DNA of 64,000 nucleotides from Glycomyces harbinensis (GTDB lineage: Bacteria > Actinomycetota > Actinomycetes > Mycobacteriales > Micromonosporaceae): NCBI RefSeq assembly GCF_900101745.1, contig NZ_FNAD01000003.1:310001-374000 (forward strand), written 5' to 3'. Every line of letters begins with the position of its first letter. The first letter of the stretch is position 1. Positions 57,098-64,000 of this stretch are shown here, one piece after another. The notes under the pieces were generated by a model. It was not told the DNA's origin. It ran no database searches and was given only the letters and a program-made list of their open reading frames with translations. A program made the translations under genes and the position numbers.

Positions 57098-57988
57098 ATG
57101 ACGCACTCATCCAACGACACGGCACCGAGCCCGACCGCATCGAACTCCGCGAGCGGCGACGAGATCCCGAGCCTGTACGGGCCGGGCAAGAACGTCAAAC
57201 GGGTCCGCACCCGCCACCTCATCGAAGCCAAAGAGCGCGGCGAGAAGTGGGCGATGCTGACCTCCTACGACATGTACACCGCCGCCCTGTTCGACGAGGC
57301 GGGCATCCCCGCCCTCCTCATCGGCGACTCGGCCGCCAACAACGTCTACGGCTACGAGACCACCCTCCAGGTCTCGGTCGAGGAGCTCGTACCGCTCGTC
57401 GCGGCCGTCGCCCGCTCGACCGAGCGGGCGCTCATCGTCGCCGACCTCCCCTTCGGATCCTACGAGGCCGGTCCGACCCAGGCCCTGGAGACCGCCGTCC
57501 GCTTCATGAAGGCCGGCGCGCACGCCGTCAAGCTCGAAGGCGGGCGCCGCATGTCCGCGCAGATCCGGGCGCTCACCGACGCGGGCATCCCGGTCATGGG
57601 CCACATCGGCTTCACGCCCCAGAGCGAGCACGCCGTCGGCGGCTACCGGGTGCAGGGCCGCGACGCCCAGGCCACCGAGGTCGAGGCCGACGCGCACGCC
57701 GTCGCCGAGGCCGGGGCCTTCGCCGTGGTCCTGGAGATGGTGACCGCCTCGGTCGCCGCCGAGATCACCAAGCAGCTCGCCATCCCCACGGTCGGCATCG
57801 GCGCGGGACCGGACACGGACGCGCAGGTCCTCGTCTGGCAGGACATGGCCGGCCTGCGCCGGGGCCGACCGCAGCGGTTCGTCAAGCGCTACGCCGAACT
57901 CGCCGACGTCCTCCAGGGCGCCGCGAAGGCCTACGCCGACGAGGTGCGCGCGGGGGAGTTCCCGACCAAGGCGCACTCTTTCGAGTAG
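57098..57988 (+). CDS. panB: 3-methyl-2-oxobutanoate hydroxymethyltransferase
   Basis: 296-aa PanB, first enzyme of the pantothenate branch; it uses the valine precursor made by the ilv genes of this window. Core text: [58 protein letters not shown] and [17 protein letters not shown]. The first 25 residues are a polar extension. GGAG lies about 8 bases before ATG 57098. panC and panD are not adjacent. Confidence 0.95.
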   Translation: MTHSSNDTAPSPTASNSASGDEIPSLYGPGKNVKRVRTRHLIEAKERGEKWAMLTSYDMYTAALFDEAGIPALLIGDSAANNVYGYETTLQVSVEELVPLVAAVARSTERALIVADLPFGSYEAGPTQALETAVRFMKAGAHAVKLEGGRRMSAQIRALTDAGIPVMGHIGFTPQSEHAVGGYRVQGRDAQATEVEADAHAVAEAGAFAVVLEMVTASVAAEITKQLAIPTVGIGAGPDTDAQVLVWQDMAGLRRGRPQRFVKRYAELADVLQGAAKAYADEVRAGEFPTKAHSFE

Positions 57989-58017
57989 TCCGAACCGAAT
58001 TCATCGGTGAGTCTGGT

Positions 58018-58046
58018 CGCCTTCCCCTATGGGGGAGGCGGCCTTT
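58018..58046 (+). terminator. Terminator after panB
   Basis: 10-bp stem CGCCTTCCCC/GGGGGAGGCG (one G-U pair), loop TAT, then GCCTTT. Confidence 0.6.
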
Positions 58047-58050
58047 CGCG

Positions 58051-58056
58051 TAGCGT
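58051..58056 (+). promoter_or_regulatory. -10 box for the HAD gene
   Basis: TAGCGT, eight bases, then GTG 58065. It follows directly after the panB terminator. Confidence 0.5.
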
Positions 58057-58064
58057 CTCACTAC

Positions 58065-58751
58065 GTGAAAGACGCCATCCTGCTTTTCGACTACGACGGC
58101 ACCGTGCGGCTCGGCTCCGAGCACGCGACCCATTACGCGCGGCTGGTCGCGGGCCGTCTCGACCCCGAGGACGAGCGCGCGTTCCTGAGCGCCCACGCCG
58201 CCTTCGTCGCCGGCAAGCCCACCACCGCCTCGACTTTCGACGCCTACGACGCCGACAACGCGGTGCGCCGCCTCGCGGGGGAGTTCGGCGTCCCCGAATC
58301 CGACCGCCACGACGCCTACATCGAGACCCGCGAGCTCATGGCCGCGGGCAAGTTCCAGATCTGGGCGCCCAAGGGGTTCCGCGAGTTCATCTGGAGCCTG
58401 CCGCGCTCGGTCGAGGTCGCCCTCGTGACCAACGCGCCCGGCGCGTCCCTCGGCCCGGCGCTGGAGCGCCTGGAGCTGGACGGCCTGTTCGACCACGTGA
58501 TCGGCGACGCGGGCAAGCCCGAAGGCCTGGACGCGATCATCGACGAGCTGCTCGAAGAGCGCCCGCCCGCACAACTGCTGAGCATCGGCGACATCCCCCG
58601 CAACGACCTGGCGCCCGCCGTCGAGCGCGGCTGCGCGACCGCGTACATCGACCACTACGGGCGGCCCTGGCCGGACGCGACCGTCACCGGCGCGTCCCTT
58701 GAGGAGCTGTACCCGTTCATCCACCGCTGGGTGACCGAGCAGACGGCGTAG
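58065..58751 (+). CDS. HAD-superfamily phosphatase
   Basis: 228 aa. Motif I is LLFDYDGTVRLG (nucleophile Asp and the second Asp), motif II VALVTNAPG, motif III the Lys in GDAGKPEG and motif IV SIGDIPRNDLAPA. The cap domain is helical (about 20-95). It is like the phosphoglycolate-phosphatase branch but the substrate is not determined. I chose GTG 58065 because the -10 box lies upstream of it and the protein then begins just before motif I. Confidence 0.84.
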   Translation: MKDAILLFDYDGTVRLGSEHATHYARLVAGRLDPEDERAFLSAHAAFVAGKPTTASTFDAYDADNAVRRLAGEFGVPESDRHDAYIETRELMAAGKFQIWAPKGFREFIWSLPRSVEVALVTNAPGASLGPALERLELDGLFDHVIGDAGKPEGLDAIIDELLEERPPAQLLSIGDIPRNDLAPAVERGCATAYIDHYGRPWPDATVTGASLEELYPFIHRWVTEQTA

Positions 58752-58811
58752 CGCCAGGCCCGCGCACGACGTGAACCCAGCTTGTCGCACCTCCGGATTA
58801 TGCTGAGAGAG

Positions 58812-58844
58812 CGCCCTGAGCCGACCGATCCCCGGCTCAGGGCG
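58812..58844. terminator. Bidirectional terminator between HAD and MOSC genes
   Basis: 12-bp perfect stem CGCCCTGAGCCG/CGGCTCAGGGCG, 9-base loop. Confidence 0.8.
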
Positions 58845-58852
58845 TCCTACGT

Positions 58853-59557
58853 TCAGCCCGCGACCGGATCGCCGACGGCGACCCGCGCGCTCTCGCCGAT
58901 GCCCACGTAGACGCCGAAGTGGTTGCCGAGCTCCTTGATGACGTGCTTGTGCAGCTCCATGTCGCGCTCGTTCGACCCGCTCGGGTCCCAGCTCGGCAGG
59001 ACGCACCGCTCGCACGGCATCAGGAGCGTGAACTCGTGCTCGCCCAGCCGGATCGGCGTGCCCGGCGCGAGCGCGGTCTCCGCGTACGGCTCCAGGTCGG
59101 CCTCCACGATCACGTTCGGCCGGAAGCGCGCGGCCGCGATCTCGCGGCCCAGCTCCTCACCGAGGCGGCGCACGCTGGCCTCGAAGATCACCAGCATCCG
59201 GTCGCCGGCGCCGGCGGTCCTGCGAATCTCGGCGCCCTTGCCGGCGTCGATGGTCTCGGCCAGGCGCGCGGGCAGGCCCGCCTCGTCGGCCGACCACGCG
59301 GCCCCGCCGGGCTCGTACAGCACCGGGGAGCCGGAGACGGCGTCGGCGCAGCCGCACTGCGCGGGCCAGGCGGCCTCCCAGCCCATCATCTTCGGGTGGC
59401 TGCCGCCCCACACCGCCTTGCCGGTGCCCGGCTCGAACACGCCGAGCACGCGGTCACCGGCCATCCCGTCGGCGTCGACCGCCGCCGAGCGCAGCGACTC
59501 GCCCCGGAGGCCCTTCACGGGGTAGCGCCACAACTGCTTGATCTCACCTGCGAACAC
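58853..59557 (-). CDS. MOSC-domain protein
   Basis: 234 aa with an N-terminal beta-barrel (MOSC_N-like; LWRYPVKGLRGESLRSAAVD, GDRVLGVF) and a MOSC domain (ARFRPNVIVE, CERCVLPSWDP). The conserved Cys in MPCERCVLP marks the sulfur-carrier type found in YiiM/YcbX and mARC proteins, which handle Mo cofactor or related sulfur transfer. Substrate unknown. TACATT lies six bases before the GTG, so it is probably leaderless. Confidence 0.85.
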   Translation of the reverse strand: MFAGEIKQLWRYPVKGLRGESLRSAAVDADGMAGDRVLGVFEPGTGKAVWGGSHPKMMGWEAAWPAQCGCADAVSGSPVLYEPGGAAWSADEAGLPARLAETIDAGKGAEIRRTAGAGDRMLVIFEASVRRLGEELGREIAAARFRPNVIVEADLEPYAETALAPGTPIRLGEHEFTLLMPCERCVLPSWDPSGSNERDMELHKHVIKELGNHFGVYVGIGESARVAVGDPVAG

Positions 59558-59563
59558 GCTCCC

Positions 59564-59569
59564 AATGTA
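59564..59569 (-). promoter_or_regulatory. -10 box for the MOSC gene
   Basis: Minus strand TACATT, then GGGAGC, then GTG. Confidence 0.55.
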
Positions 59570-59739
59570 CCGGGCTCACGTTCGCGCAGCCATCCGCCCG
59601 ATTCGGCCGCAGTGACCGGTTTCCCCCCGCGCGACCAGGCAAGTAGACCCGGCTCACGTTTTGGCTGCGGTTCGACCTGGTTAACGTCGGGGACACAAAC
59701 AGGTGAGACAATTGCCGCCCCAGGACCAAGGAGGACACC

Positions 59740-61092
59740 ATGGAACGGCAGAAGGAGTTCGTGCTTCGCACGCTCGAAGAACGCGACATCCGGTTCGTCC
59801 GGCTGTGGTTCACCGACGTTCTCGGCACCCTCAAGTCCGTGAGCGTCGCGCCCGCCGAACTCGAATCCGCGTTCGAGGAGGGCATCGGCTTCGACGGCTC
59901 CGCCATCGAGGGCTTCGCGCGCGTCTACGAGTCCGACATGGTCGCCATGCCCGACCCGACCACGTTCCAGGTCTTCCCCTTCGAAGGACGCGGCATCGGC
60001 GAGTCCGCCCGCATGTTCTGCGACATCCTCACCCCCGAGGGCGCCCCCTCCTGGGCCGACCCGCGCCACGTCCTGCGCCGGGCCCTCTCCAAGGCCGCCG
60101 ACCGCGGCTTCACGTTCTACGTGCACCCCGAGATCGAGTTCTTCCTGCTCTCCGACATCGACCCCGAGGGCCGCACCAAGCCGACCCCCGTCGACGACGG
60201 CGGCTACTTCGACCACACCACGCACTCCACGGCCCGCGACTTCCGCCGCCAGGCGATCCTCGCGCTCGAGCGCGTCGGCATCTCCGTCGAGTTCTCCCAC
60301 CACGAGGTCGCCCCCGGCCAGCAGGAGATCGACCTGCGCTACGCCGACGCCCTCACCACGGCCGACAACATCATGACCTTCCGGCACATCGTCAAGGAGG
60401 TCGCGCTGACCAACGGCGTCACCGCGTCCTTCATGCCCAAGCCCTACACCGCGCAGCCGGGCTCGGGCATGCACAGCCACCTGTCGCTCTTCGAAGGCGA
60501 GGACAACGCCTTCCACGACCCGGGCGACGAGCAGCGGCTCTCCAAGACCGCCAAGGCCTTCATCGCCGGGCTCCTGCGCCACGCGCCCGAGTTCACCGCG
60601 ATCACCAACCAGTGGGTCAACTCGTACAAGCGCCTGTTCTCCAGCCCGCAGCCGGGCCAGATCTCCGAGGCGCCCTCGTATGTCTCCTGGGGCAAGGCCA
60701 ACCGCTCCGCGCTGGTGCGCGTCCCGGTGTACGGCAAGCCGAACTCGGCCCGCGTCGAGATCCGCTCCCTGGACTCCGCCCTCAACCCGTACCTCGCCTA
60801 CGCCGTGCTCCTGGGCGCCGGGCTCAAGGGCATCGAAGAGGGCTACGAGCTGGCCCCGGGCACCGAGGACGACGTCTCGGCGCTCACCAACGCCGAGCGG
60901 GTCGCCGCCGGCTACCAGCCGCTCCCGGCCAACCTCGCCGAAGCCCTGGACGCCATGGAGTCCTCCGAGCTCGTGCCCGAGGTCCTCGGCGAGCACGTCT
61001 TCGACTACTTCCTGAAGAACAAGCGCCAGGAGTGGGAGGACTACCGCACTCAGGTGACGGCCTTCGAGCGGAAGCGCTACATCAATCTGTGA
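59740..61092 (+). CDS. glnA2: Glutamine synthetase, GlnA2-type (GS-I)
   Basis: 450 aa, the length of M. tuberculosis GlnA2. GS motifs: GFDGSAIEGFARVYESDM, HPEIEFFLL (metal Glu), GSGMHSHLSL and NPYLAYAVLLGAGLKGI. The adenylylation tyrosine segment (NLYDLPP in GlnA1-type enzymes) is replaced by PANLAEALDAM, so GlnE should not modify this isozyme. AAGGAGG stands 5 bases before the ATG. The 182-base upstream gap has a direct repeat CCGGCTCACGTT (59571 and 59649 regions) but no clear operator. glnA2, the amidotransferase and glnE lie in a row. Confidence 0.94.
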   Translation: MERQKEFVLRTLEERDIRFVRLWFTDVLGTLKSVSVAPAELESAFEEGIGFDGSAIEGFARVYESDMVAMPDPTTFQVFPFEGRGIGESARMFCDILTPEGAPSWADPRHVLRRALSKAADRGFTFYVHPEIEFFLLSDIDPEGRTKPTPVDDGGYFDHTTHSTARDFRRQAILALERVGISVEFSHHEVAPGQQEIDLRYADALTTADNIMTFRHIVKEVALTNGVTASFMPKPYTAQPGSGMHSHLSLFEGEDNAFHDPGDEQRLSKTAKAFIAGLLRHAPEFTAITNQWVNSYKRLFSSPQPGQISEAPSYVSWGKANRSALVRVPVYGKPNSARVEIRSLDSALNPYLAYAVLLGAGLKGIEEGYELAPGTEDDVSALTNAERVAAGYQPLPANLAEALDAMESSELVPEVLGEHVFDYFLKNKRQEWEDYRTQVTAFERKRYINL

Positions 61093-61097
61093 CCGAT

Positions 61098-61103
61098 TAG
61101 CAT
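61098..61103 (+). promoter_or_regulatory. -10 box for the amidotransferase gene
   Basis: TAGCAT, six bases, then GTG 61110. It lies 6 bases after the glnA2 stop, so the gene may have its own leaderless transcript. Confidence 0.5.
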
Positions 61104-61109
61104 GGTGGA

Positions 61110-61796
61110 GTGACCACCGCACTCGTCATCGAGAACGACCCCGCGCAAGGGCTGGGGCGGGCCGCCGCATGGCTCGCCGAAGCCGGCATGGAACTGGACA
61201 CGGTACGGCCCCACCTCGGTGAGGCCGTACCGATCTCCGCCGGAGGCCACGAGGCCCTCATCGCCCTCGGCGGCGGCCGGGGCAAGGACTGGAGCGACGA
61301 CCTCTCCGGCCTCATGCAGACCGCCGTCGCCGACACCACGCCGACCTTCGCGATCTGCTCCTCCTCGCGGATGCTCGCCACCGCCTTCGGCGGCGCCGTA
61401 GAGGACAGCGACGCGCCCTTCGGCCCCCGGATGCTCGCCAAGCGCGACGCCGCCGGACGCGACCTGGTCTTCGGCCCCGCGCCGATGACCATCGACGTGA
61501 TCCGCTGGCGCCGCCAGGAACTCGTCGAGCTCCCGCCGGACGCCACGCTGCTGGCGGCCTCTCCCCAAGGGGCCCTTGAGATCTTCCGCATCCGCGACAA
61601 CGCCTGGGGCATCCAGTCCCACTTCGAGTTCACCCCCGAGCAGCTGGCCGGATTCGGCGGCTTCGACGAGCACGCCCTCGCCAAGGCCGCCCAGGTCGAC
61701 GAGCACATCGTCGCGACCTGGAAGCCGATCCTCCAGCGGTTCGCGCGCGTCGCCGCGGGCGAGCGCAGGGCCCTGCCCATCATCGACGCCTCCTAG
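61110..61796 (+). CDS. Class I glutamine-amidotransferase-like protein with altered active-site loop
   Basis: 228 aa. A homologue of the amidotransferase-like proteins found near glnA in other actinobacteria (LVIENDP and VRPH at the N-terminus, PPDATLLAASPQGALEIFR in the core). The nucleophile-elbow motif, usually AICLGGQLLA, reads AICSSSRMLA: Cys is kept but the oxyanion-hole Gly-Gly and Gln are gone. GLQFHIE reads GIQSHFE, so His and Glu are kept. The region before the elbow is about 20 residues shorter. Glutaminase activity is doubtful; a binding role linked to nitrogen control is possible (inference). Confidence 0.75.
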   Translation: MTTALVIENDPAQGLGRAAAWLAEAGMELDTVRPHLGEAVPISAGGHEALIALGGGRGKDWSDDLSGLMQTAVADTTPTFAICSSSRMLATAFGGAVEDSDAPFGPRMLAKRDAAGRDLVFGPAPMTIDVIRWRRQELVELPPDATLLAASPQGALEIFRIRDNAWGIQSHFEFTPEQLAGFGGFDEHALAKAAQVDEHIVATWKPILQRFARVAAGERRALPIIDAS

Positions 61797-61801
61797 CGCC
61801 G

Positions 61802-64000
61802 ATGGCCGACGAAGTCGAGAGCGCCGACGCCGACAGGGCCCGACTCGCCGTCGTCGCGGCCAGCAACGCCCTGGGCGACTTCCTGCGCGCCCACCCCGAG
61901 TTCGAGCCCGCGCTCACCGAGGACGAGGACGCCGGGCACGCGCGCGTCCGCGAAGCCTCCCCGTTCGAGCTGAACGCCGCCTGGAAGGCCAACCTGCTGC
62001 GCATCGCCGCGGCCGACCTCACCGGCGCGACCGACCTCAAGGACACCTCCGCGGCGCTGTCGCGCCTGGCCGACGCCGTCCTCGTCCGCGGCCTGGAACT
62101 CGCCCGCGCCGACTGCCCCGGCGAGACCCGCCTCGCGGTGATCGCCATGGGCAAGACCGGCGCCGAAGAGCTCAACTACGTCTCCGACGTGGACGTCGTG
62201 TTCGTCGCCGAAGGCAACCTCGACCTGGCCACCCGCCAGGCCGCCCGCATGATCCAGATCCTCGGGCCCGCCACCTGGCCGGTCGACGCGGGCCTGCGGC
62301 CCGAAGGCCGCCACGGCGCCCTGGTGCGCACCATCGAGTCCTACGAGGCCTACCTCAAGGACTGGGCCCGCACCTGGGAGTTCCAGGCGCTCCTCAAGGC
62401 CCGGCCCGCCGCCGGGGACCTCCAGCTCGGACTCGACTGGCTCGCTTCGGTGCAGCCGTTCATCTGGGGCGCGGCCGACCGGCCCGGCGTGGTCGCCGAC
62501 ATCCGCGACATGCGCCGCAAGGTCGCCGAATCGGTGCCGGCCGCCGAGCGCCGCTTCGAGATCAAACTCGGGCCCGGCGGCCTGCGGGACATCGAGTTCG
62601 CCGTCCAGCTCCTCCAGCTCGTGCACGGCAGGGGCGACGCCGCCCTGCGCGTGCGCTCGACCCTGGAGGCCCTCGACGTGCTCGTCGCGGGCGGCTACCT
62701 GGCCCGCCGCGACGGCGAAGACCTCGCCGACACCTACGTCTTCCTGCGCACCGTCGAACACCGCGTCCAACTGCAGCGGCTCCTGCGCACCCACCGCGTC
62801 CCCGACGGCGGCGAACCGCTCCACCACCTCGCCCGGACCCTCGGGTACACCACCGACGAGGGCTTCCTCGCGGCCTGGCGCGCCCACGCCACGACCGCGC
62901 GGCGCCTCCACGAGAAACTGCTCTACAAGCCGCTCCTCGACGCCGTCACGCGCGTGCCCACGAACGAACTGCGTCTGACCGAGACCGAGGCCGCCTCGCG
63001 CCTGGCCGTGCTCGGCTTCGCCGACCCCGCGAGCGCCCTGACGCACATGAAGAAGCTCACCGAAGGCGTCTCGCGGACCGCGACCGTGCAGCGGGCGCTG
63101 CTGCCGGTCGTCCTCCACGAACTGGCCGACTCGCCCGAGCCCGACCGCGGCCTGCTCGCCTACCGCCAGGTCTCCGACAAGCTCGGCTCGACCCCCTGGT
63201 ACCTGCGGCTCCTGCGCGACGGCGGTCCCGCGGCCGTCCGCCTCGCCCGGCTCCTGGGCACCTCCCGGTACTTCACGAGCCTGCTCCTGCACGTGCCCCA
63301 GTCGCTGCGGTACCTCTCCGACAACGCCGACCTCAAGCCGCGCCCGCGCGAGACCCTCGCCATGGGGATGCTCCAGGCCGCCGCCCGCCACGGCGAGGCC
63401 ACCGCGGCGATCGGCGCGGTGCGGGCGATCCGCCGCCGCGAACTCATCCGCATCGCCGCCGCCGACCTGCTCGAACTCCTCGACGACCAGGGCGTCGGCC
63501 TCGCCCTCTCCGACCTCACCGACGCCGTGCTCCAAGCGGCCCTCGACATCGCCTCGCGCGGCATCGCCGACGCGCCGCCCATCAGCGTGATCGGCATGGG
63601 CCGCTTGGGAGGCCGCGAGACCGGCTTCGGCTCCGACGCCGACGTCGTGTTCCTCCACGCGGGCGAGACCGACGCGGAGCGCACCGCCGCGCGCAAGATC
63701 GTCGAAGCCGTGCGGACCCTGCTCGGCGCCCCGACCGCCGACCCGCCCCTCGTGCTCGACCTCGACCTGCGCCCCGAAGGCAAGGGCGGCGCGATCGCCC
63801 CGAGCCTCGCGGCGTACCGGCGCTACTACGCCGACCGGGCGCGGCTGTGGGAGCGCCAGGCGCTGCTGCGGGCGCGGCCCGTCGCCGGGGACGCGGCGCT
63901 GAGCGAGGCGTGGCGGATGATCGCCGACGAGGTGCGCTACCGGCCCGGCGGGCTGAGCGAGCCCGAGCGGGTCGAGTTCCGCCGGGTGAAGGCCCGCGTG
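61802..64000 (+). CDS. glnE: Bifunctional glutamine synthetase adenylyltransferase/deadenylase, 5' part (cut by window edge)
   Basis: 733 residues in one open frame to the right edge; family size is about 950-1000 aa. GlnE adds or removes AMP on GlnA1. The first nucleotidyltransferase domain has MGKTGAEELNYVSDVDVVFV (G-X11-D-X-D), LRPEGR, WEFQALLKARPAAGD and IKLGPGGLRDIEF. The second, adenylylating domain has MGRLGGRETGFGSDADVVFLH (about residue 600) and is cut. Compared with M. tuberculosis GlnE the protein lacks about 85 N-terminal residues and begins near SNALGDFLRAHP; no in-frame upstream start is available without entering the previous gene. ATG is 5 bases after that gene's stop. Confidence 0.93.
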   Translation, partial: MADEVESADADRARLAVVAASNALGDFLRAHPEFEPALTEDEDAGHARVREASPFELNAAWKANLLRIAAADLTGATDLKDTSAALSRLADAVLVRGLELARADCPGETRLAVIAMGKTGAEELNYVSDVDVVFVAEGNLDLATRQAARMIQILGPATWPVDAGLRPEGRHGALVRTIESYEAYLKDWARTWEFQALLKARPAAGDLQLGLDWLASVQPFIWGAADRPGVVADIRDMRRKVAESVPAAERRFEIKLGPGGLRDIEFAVQLLQLVHGRGDAALRVRSTLEALDVLVAGGYLARRDGEDLADTYVFLRTVEHRVQLQRLLRTHRVPDGGEPLHHLARTLGYTTDEGFLAAWRAHATTARRLHEKLLYKPLLDAVTRVPTNELRLTETEAASRLAVLGFADPASALTHMKKLTEGVSRTATVQRALLPVVLHELADSPEPDRGLLAYRQVSDKLGSTPWYLRLLRDGGPAAVRLARLLGTSRYFTSLLLHVPQSLRYLSDNADLKPRPRETLAMGMLQAAARHGEATAAIGAVRAIRRRELIRIAAADLLELLDDQGVGLALSDLTDAVLQAALDIASRGIADAPPISVIGMGRLGGRETGFGSDADVVFLHAGETDAERTAARKIVEAVRTLLGAPTADPPLVLDLDLRPEGKGGAIAPSLAAYRRYYADRARLWERQALLRARPVAGDAALSEAWRMIADEVRYRPGGLSEPERVEFRRVKARV

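Noticed and set aside
59640-59720. Possible GlnR operator before glnA2
   Set aside because: GTTAAC and ACAAAC are present, but spacing and half-sites do not fit the GTNAC-n6-GAAAC pattern well enough.

Overview
The window is GC-rich actinobacterial chromosome. Supporting signs are the actinobacterial coproheme route (HemQ-type decarboxylase), a conservon-type sensor kinase with a roadblock partner, DUF3043 and DUF349 proteins, an actinobacterial-type MurA, the ctaC-ctaF pair and glnA2-glnE. The set DUF3043, glycerate kinase, ErpA, adenosine-kinase-like, ctaC, ctaF, panB, glnA2, glnE resembles the Mycobacterium tuberculosis Rv2199-Rv2225 neighbourhood, so most of the window is conserved core. 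I cannot name the genus; a Glycomyces-like lineage is only a guess. No tRNA, rRNA operon, IS element, prophage or CRISPR array was seen.

Layout. 0-2.2 kb: end of heme synthesis (cgoX/hemY, hemQ) and a small S26 peptidase. 2.3-10.9 kb: branched-chain amino acid synthesis (ilvD, then ilvBNC behind a leader-peptide attenuator), with a GGDEF/EAL c-di-GMP protein between. 10.9-11.6 kb: vapBC toxin-antitoxin. 11.7-19.2 kb (minus strand): a branched-chain amino acid ABC importer followed by a CvnA-like sensor kinase and CvnB-like roadblock protein, apparently one transcription unit. 19.6-30.3 kb: miaB, a methyltransferase, a heterodimeric ABC exporter, a PtpB-like phosphatase, a DUF349 protein, miaA and an aldo/keto reductase. 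30.3-38 kb: a WG-repeat protein, DUF3043, murA, nadA, glycerate kinase, erpA and a shortened adenosine-kinase-like protein. 38-44 kb: a complete peptide ABC importer. 44-49.6 kb: an accessory patch of poorly characterised membrane proteins, a MORN-type protein, a frameshifted acetyltransferase, a TetR regulator with twin operators and a Vat/CatB-like acetyltransferase. 49.7-64 kb: Fe/Mn superoxide dismutase with a Nur-type box, cysteine desulfurase, cytochrome oxidase subunits II and IV, a NUDIX protein, RNase P RNA, a TSUP transporter, nadE, panB, a HAD phosphatase, a MOSC protein, glnA2, a degenerate glutamine amidotransferase and the 5' part of glnE.

Functional links. Branched-chain amino acids are made (ilvDBNC) and imported (liv). 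MiaA and MiaB act in sequence on tRNA A37. NadA and NadE belong to NAD synthesis. ErpA and the desulfurase belong to Fe-S supply. GlnA2 and GlnE belong to nitrogen assimilation. Many genes show a TANNNT-like -10 box 6-8 bases before the start codon, so leaderless transcription looks common.

Most unusual items: the ilvB leader peptide and attenuator; the exact Nur-type box before the sod gene; the adenosine-kinase homologue with an internal deletion and Asp-to-Glu change at the catalytic position; an in-frame amber stop after a strong promoter and RBS at 44.15 kb; a TetR gene whose only well-placed start is ATC; and a glutamine amidotransferase that has lost its nucleophile-loop consensus between glnA2 and glnE.
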